Positions 58,340-64,000 of a stretch of DNA of 64,000 nucleotides are shown here, in pieces. The notes below the pieces were generated by a model, which was not told where the DNA came from, searched no databases, and was given only the letters and a program-made list of their open reading frames with translations. Position 1 is the first letter of the stretch; each line of letters starts with the position of its first letter. The position numbers were made by a program, and so were the translations under genes. Origin of the DNA: Elusimicrobiota bacterium (GTDB lineage: Bacteria; Elusimicrobiota; Elusimicrobia; UBA1565; UBA9628); assembly GCA_016218545.1 (NCBI GenBank), contig JACRDQ010000038.1, forward strand, positions 192,986 through 256,985. Direction: 5' to 3'.

Positions 58340-58815
58340 GCCTTCCCCAACTCCGAGGCGAGATGGTCCACGGACTCCTTGGTCGCGGGGCCCACGAGCT
58401 CGTCGTCCACCGACAAGGCAGGGCCGCAGTCGCAGGCGCCGAGGCACTCCACGGTCTCAAAGCCCACGGACCCGTCCCCGGAGACCCCGCCGTCAGGAGC
58501 GCCCAGCCTCTCGGAGAGGTACCGCGCCATCTCCGAGGACCCCTTGAGCCTGCAGGAGAGGCCGCGGCAGAGGCAGACGCGGCGCCGGCCCGCGGGCTCG
58601 GTCGTGAACGACGGGTAGAACGTGACGACCCCGTGCACGTGGGTCACGGTGGTCTTGAAGAGCGCGGCCAGGAACTCCTCGTCTGCGGTCGTGACGCAGG
58701 AGTGCCACTCCTGCACCTGGCGCATGGCCATGAGCAGCCCCATCATGGGGTAGGGATAATGGGTGGTCCAACCCTGGAGGACCTTCTCCTGCTCGGGGGT
58801 GAAGGACTTGGTCAC
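58336..58815 (-). CDS. nuoE: NADH-quinone oxidoreductase subunit E
   Basis: The 159-residue thioredoxin-like [2Fe-2S] subunit has the cluster cysteines in VCLCRGLSCRLKG and VECLGACDCGPALSVDDELVG. The N-terminal segment HVHGVVTFYPSF is typical of the family. The GTG start at 58815 shares GTGA with the nuoD stop codon; the much longer open frame upstream is a shadow of nuoD. It works next to NuoF in the NADH-input module. Confidence 0.94.
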   Translation of the reverse strand: MTKSFTPEQEKVLQGWTTHYPYPMMGLLMAMRQVQEWHSCVTTADEEFLAALFKTTVTHVHGVVTFYPSFTTEPAGRRRVCLCRGLSCRLKGSSEMARYLSERLGAPDGGVSGDGSVGFETVECLGACDCGPALSVDDELVGPATKESVDHLASELGKA

Positions 58816-60149
58816 CTGTCGAGTTCTCCTGCGATCATGTTCACGGACCCGAAGGTCGCGATGATGTCCGCGACCGTGCCCCCGTTGATGAGCTTGGGCA
58901 GCGCGGCCATGATGTAAAGGCAGGGCGGCCGGCAGCGCACCCGGTAGGGCCGGTTGCCGCCGTCCGAGAAGACGTGGAAGCCCAGCTCGCCGTTGGCGCC
59001 CTCCACGGGGACGTAGGCGTCGCCGGCCGGGACCTTGAGTCCCCAGGTCCACATCACGCCCTCGAACTGGTTCATGAGGCCTTCGATGGAGCCGTAGACC
59101 TCCTCCTTGGCGGGCAGGACCACGCTCGGCCCTCCCCCGCGCGCGCCTGCGTGGCCGTGGTCGCACGAGCCCTCGAGGCTGGGGCAGGTCAGGACGTGCT
59201 TGCCCGCGATCTCCGAGATCCGGCCCGCCTTGCCGAGGTCCGACATGACCGCGCCCTTCACGAGCTCCGAGAGCTCCACGGAAGCCGGGCCGTCGGGCAT
59301 CCGCTCGAAGCACTGCTCCACGATCCTCATGCTGGCCTCGAGCTCGGCCAGGCGCACGAGGTAGCGGTCGAAATTGTCGCCCCTGGAGCCCACCGGCACC
59401 TCGAAGTCGAGCTTGTCGTAGACGAGGTAGGGGTGGGCCCGCCGCACGTCGTAGGGGGTCCCGGTGGAGCGCAGAAAGGGGCCCGTGATGCCGTAGGCCG
59501 CGGCGTCCTCGCGCGAGATGATCCCGGTCCCCTCGACCCGGTCCATGAAGATGCGGTTCTTGGTGAGCAGCCTGTCCGCGTCCCGGACCGACTCGCGCAC
59601 CAAGGCGAAGGCCGAGCGGCACTTGGCCTCGAACCCGGCGGGCAGGTCGGCCTTGACCCCCCCGACCCGGGCGTAGGAGACGGTCACCCGGGCGCCGCAG
59701 AGGTCGTCGACGAGCTGGTAGAGGACCTCCCTGGACTTGATGAGGTACAGGAAGACCGTGAAGGCCCCGAGCTCCATGGCGTTGGCCGCGACGCAGGTCA
59801 GGTGGTCCGTGACGCGGGAGAGCTCGGAGGCGATGACGCGCAGGTACTGGCCACGCTCCGGGACCGTCACGCCCAGGAGCTTCTCCACGGCCAGGCAGTA
59901 GCCCACGTTGTTGATGAGCGGGGACACGTAGTTGAGCCGGTCGGTCCACGGGACCACGTTGTTCCAGGGCTCGGCCTCGGCGTGCTTCTCGAAGGCGCGG
60001 TGGAGGTAGCCGATCTCCACCTCCGTGGACTTGACGCGCTCTCCCTCGAGCTCGAGGATGAGGCGGATGACCCCGTGCATGGCCGGGTGGGACGGCCCCA
60101 TGTTGAGCAGGACCGCGGTCCGTCCGTCCTTGAGACGTTCCTCAGTCAT
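58812..60149 (-). CDS. nuoD: NADH-quinone oxidoreductase subunit D
   Basis: The 445-residue 49-kDa-type subunit lines the quinone site. It has LNMGPSHPAMHGVIRLILELEGE, GYLHRAFEKHAE, PWTDRLNYVSPL and the C-terminal GANGELGFHVFSDGGNRPYRVRCRPP, ending in IIATFGSVNMIAGELDR, all diagnostic. The region around 330-355 (SCDHGHAGARGGGPSVV) is a Gly/His insertion not typical of the family core. ATG 60149 overlaps the nuoC end by 8 nt. Confidence 0.96.
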   Translation of the reverse strand: MTEERLKDGRTAVLLNMGPSHPAMHGVIRLILELEGERVKSTEVEIGYLHRAFEKHAEAEPWNNVVPWTDRLNYVSPLINNVGYCLAVEKLLGVTVPERGQYLRVIASELSRVTDHLTCVAANAMELGAFTVFLYLIKSREVLYQLVDDLCGARVTVSYARVGGVKADLPAGFEAKCRSAFALVRESVRDADRLLTKNRIFMDRVEGTGIISREDAAAYGITGPFLRSTGTPYDVRRAHPYLVYDKLDFEVPVGSRGDNFDRYLVRLAELEASMRIVEQCFERMPDGPASVELSELVKGAVMSDLGKAGRISEIAGKHVLTCPSLEGSCDHGHAGARGGGPSVVLPAKEEVYGSIEGLMNQFEGVMWTWGLKVPAGDAYVPVEGANGELGFHVFSDGGNRPYRVRCRPPCLYIMAALPKLINGGTVADIIATFGSVNMIAGELDR

Positions 60150-60612
60150 ACTCCACTCTCTGCTTTTCCTTGTTCAGGTTCACGGGGTTCTCGGGGTCTT
60201 CCTTGGGCCCGATGAGGGGCTGGCGCTTCTTGATGGGGTAGTCCTTGCGCAGGGGGTGGCCCACGAACTCCTCGTACATGAGGAGCCTCTTGATGTCCGG
60301 CCGGTCCGTGAACCGGATGCCGAACATGTCCCAGACCTCGCGCTCGAGCCAGTCCGCGATGGGCCAGAGCTGGCGCACGGACCTGAGGCCCGGCTCGGCG
60401 TCGGTCTCGCAGCGGACCTCGACCCTGGGCTTGGGCTCGAGGCCCGTCTCCAGGTCGAGGCAGGCCGCGCGGTAGACCACGCCGAACCTGGGCACGCGGC
60501 CCTGGGCCGAGTAGTCCGCGGCCGTCATGTCCACGAGCACGTTGTAGCCCTCGGCCTTCAAGGCCGCGAGGGTCTCGAACACGGCAGCCGGCTCGACCTT
60601 GCGGAGCTCCAT
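60142..60612 (-). CDS. nuoC: NADH-quinone oxidoreductase subunit C
   Basis: The 156-residue 30-kDa-type subunit contains VLVDMTAADY, then the diagnostic LEREVWDMFGIRFTDRPD and HPLRKDYPIKKRQP. It pairs with NuoD in the connecting module. ATG 60612 shares one base with the nuoB stop (TGATG); the upstream open frame is a shadow. Confidence 0.95.
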   Translation of the reverse strand: MELRKVEPAAVFETLAALKAEGYNVLVDMTAADYSAQGRVPRFGVVYRAACLDLETGLEPKPRVEVRCETDAEPGLRSVRQLWPIADWLEREVWDMFGIRFTDRPDIKRLLMYEEFVGHPLRKDYPIKKRQPLIGPKEDPENPVNLNKEKQRVEYD

Positions 60613-61112
60613 CACCCTTCCTTCCCGCCCGTGAATCTGCCCCAGCCTTCCACGCCCAGGCTCCAGGGGCCCTTGGTCTCCCGCTGGATCTTCTCCTGGA
60701 GCTTCATGAAGCCCTGGAGCACCACCTCGGGCCGCGGAGGGCAGCCCGGGATGTAGAGGTCCACGGGCACGACGGTGTCGATGCCCTGGACCGTGGAGTA
60801 GTCGTCGTAGAAGCCGCCCGTGCAGGTGCACACGCCGAAGGCCACCACCCACTTGGGCTCGGCCATCTGGTCGTAGATGCGGCGCAGCACCGGGGCCATC
60901 TTGTGGCTGATGGTGCCCACCACCATGAGCAGGTCCGCTTGTCTCGGCGAGAACCGGGGCAGGCCCGCGCCGAAGCGGTCCATGTCGTAGTGCGAGGCCA
61001 TGGTGGACATGTACTCCATGCCGCAGCAGGCCGTGACGAAGGGGTACTGGAAGATGGAGTACTTGCGCGCCCAGCCCAGGGCCGCGTCGAGCTTCGACGT
61101 GACTAATTGCAT
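60612..61112 (-). CDS. nuoB: NADH-quinone oxidoreductase subunit B
   Basis: The 166-residue PSST-type subunit carries the terminal cluster N2. Its ligands are the tandem Cys29-Cys30 (TACCGMEYM), Cys95 (FGVCTCTGGFYDDYS) and Cys124 (YIPGCPPRPE). It delivers electrons to quinone. ATG 61112 lies within the nuoA end (10-nt overlap), which is a tight coupling. All four cluster ligands are intact. Confidence 0.96.
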   Translation of the reverse strand: MQLVTSKLDAALGWARKYSIFQYPFVTACCGMEYMSTMASHYDMDRFGAGLPRFSPRQADLLMVVGTISHKMAPVLRRIYDQMAEPKWVVAFGVCTCTGGFYDDYSTVQGIDTVVPVDLYIPGCPPRPEVVLQGFMKLQEKIQRETKGPWSLGVEGWGRFTGGKEG

Positions 61113-61456
61113 TCGAGCGTCCCCTTGCGCCAGAAGTAGAGGAGCATGAAGGCCAAGAGGCCTATGAACACGGTCACGGAGACCATGAGGCTCAGCTCCA
61201 GGACGGGCCGGGTGAGCGCCCAGGGCATGAGCAGGGCCAGGTCCACGTCGAAGGCCACGAAGAGCACGGCGTAGCGCCAGTAGAGCGCCGCCATGGCCCG
61301 CCCCGGCTCGGAGAGGGGCTTCAAGCCCGTCTCGTAGGGGAGCTCGGCGTCGCCCTGGTGCTTGGGCCTGGGGCCGAGGAACCAGCCCGCCAGCAGGAAC
61401 GCGGCCACGGTCGCGCCGACCAGGAGCACGTTGAAGAGCAGGGCGAACCCGGTCAT
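61103..61456 (-). CDS. nuoA: NADH-quinone oxidoreductase subunit A
   Basis: The 117-residue subunit has three transmembrane segments (about 5-25, 60-80, 88-108), the loop PYETGLKPLSEPGRAM (family YECG region with Thr in place of Cys) and YAVLFVAFDVDLALLMPWA. ATG 61456 overlaps the nuoN stop by 4 nt. The longer frame upstream is a shadow of nuoN. Confidence 0.93.
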   Translation of the reverse strand: MTGFALLFNVLLVGATVAAFLLAGWFLGPRPKHQGDAELPYETGLKPLSEPGRAMAALYWRYAVLFVAFDVDLALLMPWALTRPVLELSLMVSVTVFIGLLAFMLLYFWRKGTLECN

Positions 61457-62823
61457 GAGAGGAGCCTCCCCAGAGCGGACGAGAAGATCCAGGGCAGGAT
61501 GCCCAGGCTCGCGGCCAGGACGGCGCAGACCCACAGCAGGACCTCGACCGCCCCTTTCTCGGGCTCCGCGGGCCGCCACTTGGGCTCGTCGAAGAACATG
61601 TCGCGGATGAGGCCCAGGTAGTAGCCCAGGCCCACGAGGGTGGCCAGAGCCGCCACGGCCAGCGGGCCGTAGAGCCCCACCTTGACCGTCTCCCAGAAGA
61701 TGAGGAGCTTGGCGAGGAAGCCTCCGGTGGGAGGGATGCCGGCCAGGGAGAGCAGGAGCACGCCGAAGAGGCCGGCGTGCACGGGCCGCAGGCTGCCGTA
61801 CCCCGCGATCTCCGGCCGCCGCGAGAGCCCGCTCAGGCGCACGAAGAGGAAGGCGCCGTTGCTCATGAAGACGTAGACCAGGCCGTAGAAGAAGAGCGGG
61901 GCGGCCGAGGCCGGGTCGCAGCCTTGGGCCGCCCAGGCGCCCACGCCCAGCACGAGGATGCCGGCGTGGGAGACCGACGAGTAGGCCAGCAGGCGCTGGA
62001 GCCGGGTCTGCCTGAGCGCCAGGAGCGCGCCGTAGAGGGAGGTGCCCGCCCCAAGCCAGGGCAGGCACGCGCCGGCCGGGGCCGGGCCCAAGGCAGCCAG
62101 CCTCATGAGCAGGAGCAGAGCCGCGGTCTTGACCGAGGTGGAGAAGAACCCGGCCAGGGCCGGCGCGCTGGACTCATAGACGTCCGGCAGCCAGAAGTGG
62201 AAGGGCACGACCCCGATCTTGAACAGGGCGGCCGCTCCCATCAGGGCCAGGGCGGCCAAGCCCATGGCTCCCGGAGCAGGGCTCAAAGCCAGGGAGCCGG
62301 AGGCGACGTAGTGGAGCGCCATGCCGAGCAGGAAGAGGCAGCTCGCCAGGGCGCCTGCGAAGAAGTACTTCACCGCCGCCTCGTGCGGAGGCGCCCCGGG
62401 AGCGGGCAGCCGCGCCACCAGGAGGTAGGCGGGCAAAGACATCAGCTCCAGGCCGATGAAGAGCATGAGCAGGCTCGACGACGCGGCCAGGAGCCCCGCG
62501 CCCAGGCAGCTCGCCAGCAGGAGCGCGGCAGGGACCTCGTCGTCCTCGTCGAGGCTCAGGAGCACGGGCAAGCCGCCCGCGTAGAACAGGATCTGCCAGG
62601 CCAGGCCCAGGCCGTCGAGGCCCACGAGCGGGCCGGCCTCTCCCCTGGCCGTGAACATCAGCATCCAGAGCGCGACGACGAGGCTCACCGCTCCCAGGAG
62701 CCTGGCCACCGAGGCCGAGACCTCCCGCGCCATGCCCGCGGCCAGGCAGCAGAGCAGGCCCGAGGCCAGGGTCAGCTGGGGCCAGAGCATCGGCGCCGAG
62801 AAGAAGCCCAGGAGCTCCCTCAC
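61453..62823 (-). CDS. nuoN: NADH-quinone oxidoreductase subunit N
   Basis: The 456-residue antiporter-like proton-pumping subunit has about 14 hydrophobic segments. Typical features are LFIGLELMSLPAYLLVA, EAAVKYFFAGALASCLFLLG, LFKIGVVPFHFWLPDVYESS and LLAYSSVSHAGILVLG. The GTG start at 62823 shares GTGA with the nuoM stop. Here nuoN precedes nuoA, opposite to the common A-to-N order. Confidence 0.95.
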   Translation of the reverse strand: MRELLGFFSAPMLWPQLTLASGLLCCLAAGMAREVSASVARLLGAVSLVVALWMLMFTARGEAGPLVGLDGLGLAWQILFYAGGLPVLLSLDEDDEVPAALLLASCLGAGLLAASSSLLMLFIGLELMSLPAYLLVARLPAPGAPPHEAAVKYFFAGALASCLFLLGMALHYVASGSLALSPAPGAMGLAALALMGAAALFKIGVVPFHFWLPDVYESSAPALAGFFSTSVKTAALLLLMRLAALGPAPAGACLPWLGAGTSLYGALLALRQTRLQRLLAYSSVSHAGILVLGVGAWAAQGCDPASAAPLFFYGLVYVFMSNGAFLFVRLSGLSRRPEIAGYGSLRPVHAGLFGVLLLSLAGIPPTGGFLAKLLIFWETVKVGLYGPLAVAALATLVGLGYYLGLIRDMFFDEPKWRPAEPEKGAVEVLLWVCAVLAASLGILPWIFSSALGRLLS

Positions 62824-64000
62824 GGCGTGAATCCGTACGGGACGAGGGCTGCCACGGACGGGGCGAGCACGTCCAGGAACGGGGTCGGGCAGAGCCCGAT
62901 GTAGAGCATGAGGCCGCAAAGCAGCCACACCAGGACCTTCTCCCTGGCGTCGAGGTCCGTCACCTTGGAGCTGGCCGAGCCGGCAGGGCTTGCGCCCCAG
63001 AACACGGTCTGATACGCGGGCAGGGAGTACGCGGCGGAGAGCACGATGCCCAGGGCCGCCACCACGGCCATGAAAGGCAGGGCGCGGGCCATGCCTGCCA
63101 GGGACATGAACTCGCCGATGAACCCGTTCATGCCGGGCAGGCCGATGGATGCCATGATCGCCCAGCCGAAGAAGAAGGTGAGCCACGGAGCGCGGCCCAC
63201 GAGCTCCCCGTAGTCCGCCAGGCCGCGGCGGTGGGTCCTTTCATAAAGGAAGCCGATCATCATGAACAGGGCGCCCGTGGTGATCCCGTGGTTGAGCATC
63301 TGCAGGGACCCGCCTGCGACGCCCTCCGGCGTCCAGCTCAGGACCCCGAGCAAGCAGAAGCCCAGGTGGGCGACGCTCGAATAGGCGATGAGGCGCTTCA
63401 AGTCCTTCTGCTGCATGGCGCAGAGCGAGCCGTAGAGGATGTTGACGCACGCCAGCCCCCCCACCCACGGCAGGAGCTCCCAGGAGAGCCTCGGGAACAC
63501 GGGGAGGAGCACCCTGATGAAGCCGTAGACGCCCATCTTCAGCATGACCCCTGCCAGCATGATGGACCCGGCGGCCGGGGCCTCGGTGTGCGCGTCAGGA
63601 AGCCACGTGTGCATGGGGAAGAGCGGGATCTTCACCCCGAAGCCGATGACGAAGGCCGCGAACATCAGCGTTCCTGCCAGGCCCTGGGGGTTGGTCCCGG
63701 CCAGCGCTCCCATGTCCCAGGTCCAGACCCCGGAGACCGCGTGCTCATGCGTCACCAGGGCGAGGAGCCCGACCAGCATGAAGAGGGAGCCGAAGAAGGT
63801 GAACAGGAAGAACTTCATGGCGGCGTGGCGCCTGCCCTCCGAGCCCCACAGCCCGATGATGAAGAACATGGGGATGAGGGTCGCCTCCCAGAACACGTAG
63901 AAGACGAAGAGGTCGCGCGCGAGGAAGACGCCCATGAGCGCGGCTTCCAGGAAGAGGAAGCTCGCCCAGAAGCCCGCGGAGAAGGACCCGCGCCAGGACG
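62820..64000 (-). CDS. nuoM: NADH-quinone oxidoreductase subunit M (partial, 5' end beyond the window)
   Basis: At least 392 residues of the antiporter-like subunit are encoded, with the 5' end outside the window. In-frame codons continue past the ATG at 63935 to the window edge and read as family sequence (FLFLEAALMGVFLARDLFVFYVFWEATLIPMFFIIG). Other motifs are FGVKIPLFPMHTWLPDAHTEAP, KMGVYGFIRVLLP and LIAYSSVAHLGFCLLG. It pumps protons in the membrane arm. The start lies beyond position 64000. Confidence 0.95.
   Translation of the reverse strand, partial: SWRGSFSAGFWASFLFLEAALMGVFLARDLFVFYVFWEATLIPMFFIIGLWGSEGRRHAAMKFFLFTFFGSLFMLVGLLALVTHEHAVSGVWTWDMGALAGTNPQGLAGTLMFAAFVIGFGVKIPLFPMHTWLPDAHTEAPAAGSIMLAGVMLKMGVYGFIRVLLPVFPRLSWELLPWVGGLACVNILYGSLCAMQQKDLKRLIAYSSVAHLGFCLLGVLSWTPEGVAGGSLQMLNHGITTGALFMMIGFLYERTHRRGLADYGELVGRAPWLTFFFGWAIMASIGLPGMNGFIGEFMSLAGMARALPFMAVVAALGIVLSAAYSLPAYQTVFWGASPAGSASSKVTDLDAREKVLVWLLCGLMLYIGLCPTPFLDVLAPSVAALVPYGFTP

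Overview
The window is GC-rich bacterial DNA with tightly packed, mostly minus-strand operons. A complete-looking run of complex I genes, a class II fructose-bisphosphate aldolase, a PilT-type ATPase, a PorV/PorQ-like outer-membrane protein and two gigantic surface proteins point to a Gram-negative, diderm organism. The combination is reminiscent of Elusimicrobiota or a similar uncultured phylum; this lineage is an inference from gene content, with no marker gene in the window to settle it.

Region 1 (1-7 kb): a TPR protein on the plus strand converges on a minus-strand set: YfhO-like membrane protein, aldolase, ferredoxin-nitroreductase and PorV-like protein. Region 2 (7-38.5 kb): a surface/secretion locus, all minus strand. 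It holds a 5860-residue exported repeat protein ending in a FlgD/type-IX-secretion-like C-terminal domain, a double rhodanese protein, a small zinc-ribbon protein that is a candidate immunity protein, an approximately 3900-residue RHS/YD-repeat protein with a short exchangeable toxin-like tip, and a response regulator. The toxin tip and candidate immunity gene lie in a visibly AT-richer patch, as expected for polymorphic toxin cassette exchange. The RHS gene has a recognisable signal peptide encoded upstream of its first ordinary start codon, so its 5' end is unusual or frameshifted.

Region 3 (38.5-41.6 kb): two plus-strand AAA ATPases of the DUF4143 type with promoter palindromes and a 19-bp direct repeat flanking the second one, then a tRNA-Tyr gene. 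Region 4 (41.6-53.1 kb): etfBA directly behind the tRNA, a membrane-anchored HEAT-repeat protein, a divergent EAL-domain protein, a PilT-family ATPase, a protein with two tandem MscS channel modules, an M1 aminopeptidase fused to HEAT repeats, and a DHH phosphoesterase paired with a diadenylate cyclase (c-di-AMP synthesis and probable turnover).

Region 5 (53.1-64 kb): complex I genes read nuoM-N-A-B-C-D-E-F-G-H-I toward lower coordinates, nearly all with 1-10 nt overlaps. nuoI overlaps the c-di-AMP cyclase gene by 4 nt, so respiration and c-di-AMP genes share one transcription unit. nuoM runs off the window end; nuoJ, K and L are not present and may lie beyond it.

Functions rest on motif recognition by eye; no database search was run.
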